DNA of 64,000 nt from Verrucomicrobiota bacterium (GCA_018970725.1 JAGWVU010000018.1:29757-93756), one strand, 5' to 3'; numbered from the stretch's first letter, positions 52,645-61,666 are shown. Made by a program: numbers and translations. Notes: generated by a model not told the origin, from the sequence alone.

Positions 52645-53861
52645 AGGTCGGTCTCTTCATTTCCCGCGCCGGGCGGGAGGGCGCGATTTGCGCGTTTGAT
52701 CTCGTCCGGTTCGTTCGGTCCCTCGGCGAGGAGATGGCTCTCTATTGCCCCGGGCTGGATCCGGCTTCCGATGCTTCCCTCTGGGTTCGGTTCGACCGGA
52801 GCGATTGGACTTCGCCGGGCTGGTGGGCCCGGGCGCGCTTGGATCTGGCGATCTTCTACGGCATCACCGGATTTCCGGCGGAAGTCCTCAGGGCGGCGCG
52901 GCAATCCGGGGCCACCGTCGTGGTGGAAGGGGATACCGATGGCCGGGTCTCGCCGGCGCAGAATCTTCCGGAACGGCTGGCGAGCCATTGGGATTCCCGG
53001 ACTTCATGGGGCCACCGGTTGCGCGCGGCGAAAGCGGGGCTCGATCTCTGGCTTTGGCGGCGGGGCGCGATCGAGCGGGAAGTGCTCGCCTGTTTGGGGG
53101 AGGCGGATTTCATCAAGGTGGAATCCACCGCTCCCGCTGCCATTCTGAAGGAATTTCTCCGGTCGAGAGGCCGGCCGGAACTTGCGGACCGGGTGGTGGA
53201 GATCCCGTTTGCCGTCCGGGAATGTTTCACGGAACTTCCCGTCCCGGAGGGCAAGGAGGATACAGTGGTCATCGCCGGGCGTCTCGGGGAGATTCAGAAG
53301 GGGCCGCTGGAGACCGTGGAAGCCATCCGCGAGTTGCTGATCCGGGATCCCGGCGTGCGGATTGAAGTCCATCTCCGCGGGGAACTCACCGCGGAATTCG
53401 CTGCTCTCGCGGCCGGGTCGCCCCGCCTCCGGATCTGCGAAAACACCACGAGGGAACAACTGGCGGAGCGTTTGCGCGGCGCCGCCGTGCTCTTCTCCCG
53501 GTCCCGATGGGAAACCACCCCGGTCATCGCCTTGGAAGCGCTCTGCTCCGGTTGCACCCTGGTCGCCCCCGAAGGTTTGCCGGGCTACCGATCCCTGATT
53601 GAAGGGGAGCGCTTCGGCCGCACCTACCCGGGCCGCTCGACCCGCGCCGCCGTGGAAGCCATCCTGACGGAACTCGGGCACTGGCGGGCCGGGCGACGGG
53701 ACGGCACCGCGATCGCCCGTCACTGGCGCGCGCGCGCCTCGCTCCGGATCGTGGCGGGACAACTGCTGGAGCTCCGCGCCAGTCCCTCTCCGGCTGAAGC
53801 CCACTTCCAGGCGCACCCGTCCGCCGGGCGGCCCGCTGGCCAATCCATCGCCAATCCGTGA
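52641..53861 (+). CDS. glycosyltransferase, GT4-like
   Basis: The 406-residue product begins MKVGLFISRAGREGAICAF and has a C-terminal nucleotide-sugar domain with VVIAGRLGEIQKGPLETVEAI and SRSRWETTPVIALEALCSGCTLVAPEGLPG, where the two Glu of the E-x7-E motif are recognisable. Donor and acceptor are unknown. Its start overlaps the previous gene's stop, suggesting coupled translation. Confidence 0.83.
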   Translation: MKVGLFISRAGREGAICAFDLVRFVRSLGEEMALYCPGLDPASDASLWVRFDRSDWTSPGWWARARLDLAIFYGITGFPAEVLRAARQSGATVVVEGDTDGRVSPAQNLPERLASHWDSRTSWGHRLRAAKAGLDLWLWRRGAIEREVLACLGEADFIKVESTAPAAILKEFLRSRGRPELADRVVEIPFAVRECFTELPVPEGKEDTVVIAGRLGEIQKGPLETVEAIRELLIRDPGVRIEVHLRGELTAEFAALAAGSPRLRICENTTREQLAERLRGAAVLFSRSRWETTPVIALEALCSGCTLVAPEGLPGYRSLIEGERFGRTYPGRSTRAAVEAILTELGHWRAGRRDGTAIARHWRARASLRIVAGQLLELRASPSPAEAHFQAHPSAGRPAGQSIANP

Positions 53862-53889
53862 AGGGGCCGTTTCCGGCCGGCTTTCCATC

Positions 53890-54654
53890 GTGAAACTTCC
53901 GATTCCACCCGTTTTCCTCCGGCGTTTTTGGGCCGGGCTCCACGCCAATCATCTCCGTTCCCGCGGCCTCGTTATCAGCGGGCCCTTCGCGGGGATGAAG
54001 TATGTCGACGGTAGCGTCGGCAGCCAGTATTGGCCCAAACTCTTCGGGACCTATGAAGTGGAGCTCGATGAACTTTGGCCCGAACTCGATCGCGCGGAAT
54101 TCGATCGGGTCGTGGACGTGGGCGCGGCTGAAGGATACTACGCCGTCGGGTGCGCCCGCCGGTGGCCGGAGGCCCGGGTCATCGCCTTTGAGACCGAGGA
54201 GGAGGGAAGGCGGCTGCTGGCCGGGATGGCCGGGTTGAACGGGGTCGCCGACCGGATCGAGATTCACGGCCGGGCCGATGTCTCCGTCTTGCGCGAGGCG
54301 TTCGGGCGGAACTCCAACGGATCTGGAACCCGGGTCCTCTGCATCATGGACATCGAGGGCGGCGAGCGGGAACTCTGTGATCCGGCGTTGATTCCCGCCC
54401 TCGGGACCGCCCATCTCCTCGTCGAAACCCATGAATTCGCGGTGCCGGGAATCAACGACCTCTTGAAAAACCGGTTCGCCCGGACCCACGACGCCCTCGC
54501 CTTCCGTCCCCGCGGCCGGACCCTGAAGGACTTCGAGGGGAGGGTTCCCGGGTGGCTTCGTCTCGCCCTCGGCCGCAACCTCATCCACGTGGTCGATGAG
54601 TGGCGGACGCCGAACTGCGGCTGGTTGTATTTTGCGCCCCGTCCCCCGCAATGA
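53890..54654 (+). CDS. FkbM-like SAM-dependent methyltransferase (second copy)
   Basis: The 254-residue product starts at a GTG and has DVGAAEGYYAVGCARR for SAM, FETEEEGRR after the next strand, CIMDIEGGERELCD and LLVETHEFAVPGINDLL. It shares these elements with the protein at 50383 but has the high GC of its neighbours. Both may modify polymer sugars. It overlaps the following gene by four bases. Confidence 0.8.
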   Translation: MKLPIPPVFLRRFWAGLHANHLRSRGLVISGPFAGMKYVDGSVGSQYWPKLFGTYEVELDELWPELDRAEFDRVVDVGAAEGYYAVGCARRWPEARVIAFETEEEGRRLLAGMAGLNGVADRIEIHGRADVSVLREAFGRNSNGSGTRVLCIMDIEGGERELCDPALIPALGTAHLLVETHEFAVPGINDLLKNRFARTHDALAFRPRGRTLKDFEGRVPGWLRLALGRNLIHVVDEWRTPNCGWLYFAPRPPQ

Positions 54655-55610
54655 AGATCGAACGCATCATCACCATGGCCAGTCCGGCCGTGCGGCTGGA
54701 GTTTCTGGTCATGGAGCGCAGCCTCCGGGCCACGGGGTGCGATCTGCCGCTCCATGTCATCCCCTACACGGACGAGCCGTTCGATCTGCCGCCGAACGCC
54801 AGTTGGCTCGTGGATGAAGAGTTGTTCGCCGGCATCGCGCGGCACCGCTCGGCGCGCCCTTGCCGCAAGTTTCTCGCCCTGACACAAACCAACGCCGCCT
54901 TCTTCGATGCCGACATCCTTCATCTCCGGGACTTCCGGACCGAACTCGAAGGCCTCGGACCGGACACTTTCGTGGTGGCGGATACCGAGTGGAACAAGGC
55001 CCGGTGGACCTTCTCGGCGGCCACCCGGCGGATCTATCAACGCAAGAGCAGCGTCTGGCTTCTGGACAACTTCAACTCCGGCTTCTTCGCCTTCGGGAAC
55101 CCCATCCTGACCCGCGCGCAAATCCTCGCGTTCATCGCGGATCCGGAGTGGGGCCGTTCCACCAGGGAGGAGTCCGTGACCGCCGGAGAGCAAGCCGGGA
55201 TCAACTGGCTGATCCATCGGTCGGGCCGGCCGGTGGTCAACCTCTGTCTCCCGCCGAGGCGCATGGAATCGACCATGGCGGTGGATTACACGGAACTCCT
55301 CGAGGCCACGCTGGCGGAAGAATACCACGAAGACTACCAGAGCCTCCTCGCGGGCGCCAACCGCCCCTTTTTCCTCCATTTCGCCGGGGGGATGCACTTC
55401 ACCAAGTCGCGGATCGCGGAGCTCTTTCTCAAGGCCCTGACCGCGGAAGAACGCGGTCCCTTCCTCGAAGAGCGGGAGCGCCGCTGGATCAAGGCGGCAC
55501 AACAGGGGCGCTGGCCGTTGTGGATCAAAATTCTGAACCGGATGGTGAGTCGTCTGGACTCGCGTTTTTCCATCCAGTGGCGCCCCCGTGAGCAGCACTT
55601 GAAGCTGTGA
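54651..55610 (+). CDS. putative GT-A fold glycosyltransferase
   Basis: The 319-residue product begins MKIERIITMASPAVRLEFLV and has NAAFFDADILHLRD, a DxD motif that would bind the metal and nucleotide sugar in GT-A enzymes. Other features, such as NFNSGFFAFGNP and HFAGGMHF, resemble GT8-type or related nucleotide-diphospho-sugar transferases. The substrate is unknown. The start overlaps the methyltransferase stop. Confidence 0.72.
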   Translation: MKIERIITMASPAVRLEFLVMERSLRATGCDLPLHVIPYTDEPFDLPPNASWLVDEELFAGIARHRSARPCRKFLALTQTNAAFFDADILHLRDFRTELEGLGPDTFVVADTEWNKARWTFSAATRRIYQRKSSVWLLDNFNSGFFAFGNPILTRAQILAFIADPEWGRSTREESVTAGEQAGINWLIHRSGRPVVNLCLPPRRMESTMAVDYTELLEATLAEEYHEDYQSLLAGANRPFFLHFAGGMHFTKSRIAELFLKALTAEERGPFLEERERRWIKAAQQGRWPLWIKILNRMVSRLDSRFSIQWRPREQHLKL

Positions 55611-55688
55611 GCGGCGCCTTCCGGACAAAGCGGGAATCCCGATGTCCTCCGGTTGGTTCAGGTCGAAAAATTCAGGGGATGTTTTGTG

Positions 55689-56945
55689 ATGGCACGACGG
55701 AATCACCCGGGTTCTGAGCCGGTGGTTTGGCTCTCTTCGTTGGCCGGTCCCGGATCGGTCGGGGGACTGGCGGCCTATGCCCGGGCGCTCGGAAGGGAAC
55801 TGGCGGATGGAGGGGGGAAGGTTTTTCACCTGAAAACCGCCGGTGGCGTTTCCCCGTTGCCGGATTGTCAGGACCCAATTGAAACCACGGTTTGCGCGGC
55901 CGGGCGAACCGGTCCGGGGATCCTGTTGGGACCTTTGGGACCCCGATTGGCCAGCCGCCCCGTCGCCCATGGTTTGCTCCAATGGATCGCGGAGCAGGGG
56001 TTTCGCGTGAGGGTCCGGGACGGGATTCCGGCCCTGCCCACGGTCGTCCATTTTATTGGCACGGGCTGGGATTTGGCAGGGTTCGCGTTCTTGCGGATGG
56101 CGCGGAAGTCAGGCGCCTTGTTCACGGTGCTTCCCGCGGTGCATCCACGTTCATGGGGCGATGATGCCATCGATCTCCGCCTCTACCGGCAGGCGGACGC
56201 CGTTTTCTGTCTCTCGGATCACGAACGCCACCATCTGGCCGGTCTTGGCGTACCCCCGCGCAAGCTGGTGAAAACGGTTCTTCCTCCGAACTGTCCGAGG
56301 GACGGTGACGGATCGCGATTCCGGGAACTCCACCGGATCGGGGAGCGCCCGATGGCGTTGTTCATCGGACGGCGGGACGCCGGCAAGGGATATCCGGCCC
56401 TGTTGCAGGCCTGGGGAGAAGTGGTCCGCCAAGTCCCCGGCGCCGTGCTCTGTCTGGCCGGGCCCGGTGGAGCGGAATACACCGCGGCGCGGGATGCCTT
56501 GCCTCCGGACAGTTATCGCGATCTGGGCGTTCCGGACGAAACCGGGAAGGCGGACGCGCTGGCGGCCTGCGACCTTTTCTGTCTACCCTCCGCCCACGAA
56601 TCGTTTGGGATCGTTTACGTGGAAGCCTGGTCCTACGGGAAACCGGTCGTTTGCGGCACGGCTCCGGCCAGCCGGGAACTCGTGGACCCAACCGCCGGGG
56701 TTTGGACGGACGGAACGCCCGGTGCCATCGCCGCCTCCATCCAATCAATCCTCCGCGATCCCGGGCGGGGTCAGGAAATGGGACGGAGAGGGCAGGTGCT
56801 GCAGCGAAACCATTATCACCCGAGGGAAATGATCCGCACCCATCTGGCGGCTTGGGGAATGACGGAAGAACCCCGTGAGCCTTCAAGCCCAATCAGCGGG
56901 GCCCTCCGGGGTCGGATTCCCGCCACCGAACCGGGAAATACCTGA
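55689..56945 (+). CDS. glycosyltransferase, GT4 family
   Basis: The 418-residue product has the N-terminal GPGSVGGLAAYARALGREL acceptor-domain motif and a C-terminal domain with LFIGRRDAGKGYPALLQAW and CLPSAHESFGIVYVEAWSYGKPVVCG, which contains the E-x7-E pair. The ATG at 55689 is used; a TTG at 55653 would add 12 residues. Its TGA shares a base with the ATG of the next gene. Confidence 0.88.
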   Translation: MARRNHPGSEPVVWLSSLAGPGSVGGLAAYARALGRELADGGGKVFHLKTAGGVSPLPDCQDPIETTVCAAGRTGPGILLGPLGPRLASRPVAHGLLQWIAEQGFRVRVRDGIPALPTVVHFIGTGWDLAGFAFLRMARKSGALFTVLPAVHPRSWGDDAIDLRLYRQADAVFCLSDHERHHLAGLGVPPRKLVKTVLPPNCPRDGDGSRFRELHRIGERPMALFIGRRDAGKGYPALLQAWGEVVRQVPGAVLCLAGPGGAEYTAARDALPPDSYRDLGVPDETGKADALAACDLFCLPSAHESFGIVYVEAWSYGKPVVCGTAPASRELVDPTAGVWTDGTPGAIAASIQSILRDPGRGQEMGRRGQVLQRNHYHPREMIRTHLAAWGMTEEPREPSSPISGALRGRIPATEPGNT

Positions 56946-57850
56946 TGACGTCCGTCAGCCTCATCATCCCGACCTGCCATCGGCCCGAACTGCTCCGGGA
57001 ATGTCTGAACCGTCTCGAAGTTCCTTCCGTGGCGGGAAAGAACGGCTTTGAGGTCATCGTCACCGACGACAGCCGGGATGACAAAACCCTCCGGATGGTG
57101 GAGCAGGATTTCCCCCGGGTGCGCCACGTGAGGGGACCGCGCCGCGGACCGGCCTCCAACCGCAATGCCGGTGCCTCCGCGGCCACTGGCGAGTGGTTGA
57201 TCTTTCTCGACGACGATTGCCTTCCGGCGCCGGACTTTCTCGCCGCTTATGTCGATGCGATGGATGATTTCTCCGGCGGGTTGACGGCCTTGGAAGGGCC
57301 GACGATCCGGCAAGCGCCGCCGCCCTCGTTGTTGTGGGAAGCGCCCCACAACCCGGAGGGAGGCACCCTGATCTCCTGCAACTTCGCGATGCGGAAGGAG
57401 CAATTTCTTCAGGCGGGACGCTTCGACGAAAGATATCCCGGCGCGGCGTTCGAGGACACGGAATTCGCGGCCCGGTTCCAGGCGAAAGGCGGGCGAGTGG
57501 TGTTTGTCCCGGGAGCCTTGGTCCATCATCCTCTCCGGCCCTGTCCCGAGGCCCGCAAATTGGCCCATCGATGGGAGGGGAAAGTGATCTTTGCCCTCGA
57601 TCAGGGAGCGCCTGCGGCGTTGGTCTTTTTCCGCCTGCCGTGGCACGTCCTGCGGGTCATTCAATCCCGGTTCCGGAAGCAGCCGTGGTCGGGCGAAAAC
57701 CTGCGCGCGGCCGGCCGCTTCTCCCTCGAATGGCTCCAGGTCTGTTGGCTCACGCCGGGTTGGGTGAGGAAATGGGCGGGCCGACCGCGCGATGGGTTTT
57801 GGCGGGATCAGTTGGAACGCCGGGGGCCGGTGCCGAAGTATGGATTTTAA
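56945..57850 (+). CDS. glycosyltransferase, GT2 family
   Basis: The 301-residue product is a classical GT2: VSLIIPTCHRPELLRECL, VTDDSRDDKT, ASNRNAGASAATGEWLIFLDDDCLP with the DDD metal site, and FEDTEFAARFQAKGG as the ED region. The C-terminal 60 residues are Trp- and Arg-rich. It adds a sugar from a nucleotide donor in an inverting reaction. It overlaps the acyltransferase gene by 11 bases. Confidence 0.92.
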   Translation: MTSVSLIIPTCHRPELLRECLNRLEVPSVAGKNGFEVIVTDDSRDDKTLRMVEQDFPRVRHVRGPRRGPASNRNAGASAATGEWLIFLDDDCLPAPDFLAAYVDAMDDFSGGLTALEGPTIRQAPPPSLLWEAPHNPEGGTLISCNFAMRKEQFLQAGRFDERYPGAAFEDTEFAARFQAKGGRVVFVPGALVHHPLRPCPEARKLAHRWEGKVIFALDQGAPAALVFFRLPWHVLRVIQSRFRKQPWSGENLRAAGRFSLEWLQVCWLTPGWVRKWAGRPRDGFWRDQLERRGPVPKYGF

Positions 57851-58463
57851 AAAAGATCACCGGAAGGACAGAGGCCGGTTCGCGCCTTCGGTAATCTTCC
57901 AACGACTCTGCCGTAGAATCCTTCTGGTGCATGGCGTCCGATCCCGTTTGCGGTTGCTGGGATGGCGGCTTCGCGGGGCTCGGGTGGGTCGATGCACGTG
58001 GTTGCCCCCGCGTGTCCTCGCGACTTGGCCGCATCAGGTCCAGTTGGGAGCACGATGCGTGCTCCAACCGGACGTATTCTTTAACTATGATCACTACTGG
58101 ACTCCCGGCCCGTCCATGATCTTTGGTGACCGGGTCTTTATCGGGCGGGGCACCGAATTCAACATTCGCGGCCGTTTGGTGGTGGGCGATGATTGTCTCA
58201 TCGCGTCCGGTTGCACGTTCATCGACGCTGATCATGGCCGCGAGCCCGGCACGCCGATGAACCGGCAAGAGCCTCTGGTCGCGCCGATCCAGCTCGGGAA
58301 CAATGTCTGGATTGGCGCGCGCTCGATCATTCTCAAAGGGGTTTCCATCGGCGATGATGCGGTCATCGGGGCCGGTTCCGTGGTGACCCGCGATGTCCCG
58401 TCCGGCGAAACCTGGGCCGGCGTTCCGGCGAGGAGGATCCTTTCTCCGGGGTCCAAGGAATGA
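57840..58463 (+). CDS. hexapeptide-repeat (LbetaH) acyltransferase
   Basis: The 207-residue product has a basic N-terminus and then left-handed beta-helix repeats, including VFIGRGTEFNIRGRLVVGDD and IQLGNNVWIGARSIILKGV, ending GAGSVVTRDVPSGETWAGVPAR, the typical end of WbbJ/Maa-type O-acetyltransferases. The FIDADHG segment holds the likely catalytic His. It probably acetylates a sugar of the polymer. Start is the ATG at 57840. Confidence 0.9.
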   Translation: MDFKKDHRKDRGRFAPSVIFQRLCRRILLVHGVRSRLRLLGWRLRGARVGRCTWLPPRVLATWPHQVQLGARCVLQPDVFFNYDHYWTPGPSMIFGDRVFIGRGTEFNIRGRLVVGDDCLIASGCTFIDADHGREPGTPMNRQEPLVAPIQLGNNVWIGARSIILKGVSIGDDAVIGAGSVVTRDVPSGETWAGVPARRILSPGSKE

Positions 58464-58521
58464 TCCTGCGATCGCCGGCGTTTGCCAATGTCCTCTTTCC
58501 AGCGGAAACCCGACTGACCTC

Positions 58522-59781
58522 GTGAGAATCGCCGCCACCGGATTTGTTTCCGAGCAGGCCGGAAGCGTCGCTTCCGCAAACGCCCTGTTTCTCCGGGATT
58601 TGTTGGCGCGGGGGCACCAGATCGATTTCTTCTCGAAAGCCTCCTTCGTCGATCCGCGTCCCGCGGTGGGGGAACATCCGGGTTTTCGCTTCCATGATTG
58701 CACCAATGGTATGGCCGATCGGTTCCGGCGGCGCGTCGAGCGGATCCCGCTGGTCGGGTTCGCCGCGGGGCGATGGGATTGCTGGTCCTACGTCGATCTG
58801 CTCAGGGCCCGGATGGAGCGGGAACATCGGGCGGTCTCCCGCGCGTTTGATCTCATTCTCTGGTTGGGAGATTATGCCTGGAGACGGGTGGACGGGGTGC
58901 CGCAGGTCAGTTTCGTGCAAGGGCCGCCGGGGACCGATGCCCGTTCCCTTCTCACCCGCTTCCCGGAGGTGCGCCGGGTGGCCGGCCTGGGTACCGCCCT
59001 GAAATTCGCTCTGTTGGCCCGGGTGCGCCTCAGCCGTCCCGGTCTCCCGCCCTTCCGTCGGACCGATCATTTCATCGTGGGAAGCGGGCAATCGAAGCGG
59101 ACTCTGGTCGAGCGGTATCGGATTCCCGGGGAGCGGGTCACGACGCTTCCCTATCCCATCGACCTCAATCTCTTCAGGCTGGAGATGAACGCCCTCGGCC
59201 TGCAGTCTCCCTACTCCGGCCTGAGGATCCTCTGGCTGGGTAGGGTGGTGCCGCGGAAACGGCTGGATCTGTTTTTGGACGGGGCGGCCTTGGCCATCCG
59301 GGATGGGGTTGATCTGAGGTTGACGATCGTCGGCGGGATCGGGCTGGTGCCGGGGTATGGGAAATTGATTGCAGCGTTTCCGTTTCCGGAGCGCTTGGAG
59401 TGGATCCGCTCCGTCCCGCGGGCGGAAGTGCCGGCGTGGCTGCATCGGCACGATGTCCTGTGTCAGCCCAGTGATGAGGAGAATTTTGGTTCTTCCGTGG
59501 CCGAGGCTCAGGCGTGTGGGCTTCCGGTGATCGTGGGGCGGACGAACGGGAACGCGGATTATCTCTGTTCCCGGGACACGCATCTGGCGGATGACCGGCC
59601 GGAGACGTTGGCGTCGGTTTTCCGGGACTATGCGGAGCGGAAGCGGATCGGCGGCGAGGCGTGGGGAGACCCAGCCGGGTCCCGAGCCTTGGCGGAGCGG
59701 GAATTTGCGGTGGAAGCGGTGGTGGAGCGGTTGGAGGAGATGCTTCGGGCTGTGGATGTGGCTTCAGGCCGTAAGCTGTAG
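58522..59781 (+). CDS. glycosyltransferase, GT4 family
   Basis: The 419-residue product starts at a GTG (VRIAATGFVSEQAGSVAS) and has a C-terminal domain with RILWLGRVVPRKRLDLFLDGAA and CQPSDEENFGSSVAEAQACGLPVIVG, with the E-x7-E type motif. It is the last gene before the repeat-rich interruption. A hairpin at 59817-59837 lies 35 bases after its stop. Confidence 0.88.
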   Translation: MRIAATGFVSEQAGSVASANALFLRDLLARGHQIDFFSKASFVDPRPAVGEHPGFRFHDCTNGMADRFRRRVERIPLVGFAAGRWDCWSYVDLLRARMEREHRAVSRAFDLILWLGDYAWRRVDGVPQVSFVQGPPGTDARSLLTRFPEVRRVAGLGTALKFALLARVRLSRPGLPPFRRTDHFIVGSGQSKRTLVERYRIPGERVTTLPYPIDLNLFRLEMNALGLQSPYSGLRILWLGRVVPRKRLDLFLDGAALAIRDGVDLRLTIVGGIGLVPGYGKLIAAFPFPERLEWIRSVPRAEVPAWLHRHDVLCQPSDEENFGSSVAEAQACGLPVIVGRTNGNADYLCSRDTHLADDRPETLASVFRDYAERKRIGGEAWGDPAGSRALAEREFAVEAVVERLEEMLRAVDVASGRKL

Positions 59782-59816
59782 GCTGGAGGCGCAGTTTGAG
59801 TTTGAGTGGATTCAGC

Positions 59817-59837
59817 GAAGCGACTTTCTGTCGCTTC
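59817..59837 (+). terminator. hairpin after the GT4 gene
   Basis: GAAGCGAC at 59817-59824 pairs perfectly with GTCGCTTC at 59830-59837 around a TTTCT loop. There is no T-run after it. It may terminate the polysaccharide transcript, or be one of the repeat-type palindromes of this spacer. Confidence 0.4.
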
Positions 59838-60011
59838 AACGTAAACGTTTCCCTTCAACTGCGCGCTGGCGCGCTGTCGCGCGCGGTTTAAGTTCTGAGT
59901 CGACGTTGCAGCAGAGCGAGGCGATTTCCCGCGAAGTCAGCAGTAAGCACTTAAACTTAAGACTTCAACTTTGAACTGACCCTGCGCAGGTTACATCGCC
60001 CAGGCGCCTCC
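59838..60011 (+). repeat. repeat-rich spacer left of the nucleotidyltransferase pair
   Basis: The spacer holds TTCAACTGCGCGC at 59854-59866 followed by alternating CG runs, GAGCGAGGCGATTTCC at 59914-59929, AACTT-type heptamers at 59953-59980 and the palindrome CCTGCGCAGG next to GTTAC near 59982-59991. Related sequences recur right of the nucleotidyltransferase gene (60844-61308). There is no gene. Confidence 0.5.
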
Positions 60012-60245
60012 ATGACCCGATACATCCAGAATTCCCAACGCGAGCGCCTATTCTACGCCGAGGAAGTTGCGCGGAGGCTGCGAACGGCGCGGCGTGCGTC
60101 TCGATCTTCCCTGGGAGAGGCTCAGTTCAAACCCATCCCGTCGAACTCCACGCCATGGATCGAATCCCCTCGAACGCTGGAAGAGCTGATTTCCATCGCC
60201 GATTCGGTGGCCCGGCTCGCCGAGGAATGGAGGGAACCAGCCTGA
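60012..60245 (+). CDS. small protein paired with a nucleotidyltransferase
   Basis: The 77-residue product is charged and helical (YAEEVARRLRTARRAS, LEELISIADSVARLAEEW) with no membrane segment. It lies 19 bases upstream of the nucleotidyltransferase gene on the same strand. The size, charge and position resemble the small partner of a toxin-antitoxin or AbiE/MNT-type pair, but I do not recognise the sequence. The ATG at 60012 is the natural start. Confidence 0.6.
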   Translation: MTRYIQNSQRERLFYAEEVARRLRTARRASRSSLGEAQFKPIPSNSTPWIESPRTLEELISIADSVARLAEEWREPA

Positions 60246-60264
60246 CCGGAGAACCTCACTCTTT

Positions 60265-60843
60265 GTGAATCTGTCCGTTACCGCCCTGATGACTTTCCTG
60301 GCTTCCACATCCCGCGTGGTTCTCCTGGGTGGTCTCGCCGTCATCGCCCATGGTCTGCAACGTGCCACAAAAGACGCCGATGCCTGGTTGGACCCGTTGC
60401 AGGATGAAAAATCATGGTCAGATCGGGTGATCCGGATCATGGGAGCTGATCGTCCTCTCGACTTGTTCCGGCAACCGCATCAGCTGGAACTCGGCGACTT
60501 TGACGCCGTCTGGGAAGCCGCCAAACCTCTGGAGAATACCGGTATCCGACTGCCGGACGAGGTCGATTTGCTTTTGACCAAGGAAGACACCGGGCGCGAA
60601 CACGATTTGGCGGATATCCTGTTTCTTCAGCACAAGGCCGAGCAAAGGTTTGCCAAGGTCATCCGTTCCTGCGGATACTCGGATGCCGTGGCGATCTTCG
60701 ATCGATTTCTCACGCGGCAGGTCGCGGAAGCGGCCCTAGAGAATTCAGATGAGCAGATTTCCCAATTGGCTCTCGCGCATCTGCAAGAACTCGCCGCAGC
60801 CGGCGACCCCTATGCACAGGACCTCGTAGCCAAGCGTCAGTAG
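60265..60843 (+). CDS. nucleotidyltransferase-like protein, MNT/AbiEii type
   Basis: The 192-residue product starts at a GTG and has VVLLGGLAVIAHGLQRATKDAD (residues 18-39), matching the GG/GS helix followed by DxD (Asp37, Asp39) of nucleotidyltransferase-superfamily proteins such as AbiEii and MNT toxins. A third acidic residue may be in LPDEVDLLL. The C-terminal half is helical. With the small gene before it, it could form a toxin-antitoxin or phage-defence pair; this is inference. Confidence 0.68.
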   Translation: MNLSVTALMTFLASTSRVVLLGGLAVIAHGLQRATKDADAWLDPLQDEKSWSDRVIRIMGADRPLDLFRQPHQLELGDFDAVWEAAKPLENTGIRLPDEVDLLLTKEDTGREHDLADILFLQHKAEQRFAKVIRSCGYSDAVAIFDRFLTRQVAEAALENSDEQISQLALAHLQELAAAGDPYAQDLVAKRQ

Positions 60844-61308
60844 TCCGTCACGCGCGAACCGCGCTTTGTGCTAGCTGCCCCGCTTCCGGGGCGGATGGAG
60901 CGAAGCGATTTCCGGCCCCTCAATCATCAACTCTAAATCCTCAACTCGCGCGATCCGATTCACCACAGAGAGCACAGGGGACACAGAGGTCAGTTTGGGT
61001 TCACGGAACTCAGTTAAGCGCGATCAGCGCCCAGACCTGCTCGAGATCTCCTTTCTCGGCCTCTCAAGCTCTCCGGTCCCGCCTCTCAACCATCAACCAT
61101 CAACTGGCGCGAAGCGCGCCGTAGCGGCCAAACTCTGACGAATTATCCTGCTGACGCAGGTTCTCCGAGCGTGCTTCGCCCGGTCTGCAGCGCGCTTCCG
61201 CGCAGGGTGGTCGGCTTCGGGGGTCCCGGCGGCCCTCACGTGGCAGGGGCCGGTAAGCGCGGTGTGCGGATGCTTCTGAAATCTCTAGGCTGAAATTCGG
61301 CAACAAGG
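60844..61308 (+). repeat. repeat-rich spacer right of the nucleotidyltransferase pair
   Basis: This 465-base spacer has no gene. It contains GAGCGAAGCGATTTCC at 60899-60914, TCAACTCGCGCG at 60941-60952, a CACAGAG-type microrepeat near 60963-60990 (units CACAGAG, CACAGGG, CACAGAG), TCAACTGGCGCG at 61100-61111 that opens the hairpin GGCGCG-AAG-CGCGCC (61106-61120), and CCTGC-TGAC-GCAGGTT near 61150. Several match sequences left of the pair. Confidence 0.55.
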
Positions 61309-61593
61309 ATGCACGCTTTCGAGTGGGATCGCTCTGGTCGGCGCGCGGCAATGCGGCAAGACGACGTAGGCCCGGGAGTTCCTGCCGGTCTGATCAGGGC
61401 CGCCTTTCCTCCCGACCTTGACGGGATTGGGGACTACACGGGGTGGATGGCGAAGACGCTGGCGGAGCCGGGGCACCGGGTGACGGTGTTTACGCGAATC
61501 GGGGAGGTCAGGGCCGTCCCGGGATTTGCAATTTTTGTTCCATTTTATGATCCGGCCAGGCCGGAGTCGTTTGGGGAGCTGGTGGCACTTTAA
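61309..61593 (+). pseudogene. N-terminal remnant of a GT4 glycosyltransferase
   Basis: Of 94 codons, the part from about residue 29 reads IRAAFPPDLDGIGDYTGWMAKTLAEPGHRVTVFT, the usual start of a GT4 enzyme that recognises its acceptor, and continues to RPESFGELVAL before a stop. An intact enzyme needs about 300 more residues; the downstream DNA is wecB instead. I read it as a truncated gene cut at about 61593, next to the repeat-rich junction. Confidence 0.65.
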
Positions 61594-61666
61594 AGGAGAG
61601 TGATTCCCACTGATCCTCTTCCAAAAATTGGAGTTCAGCCAGTTCATCAGCCTTCATCCACATCAT

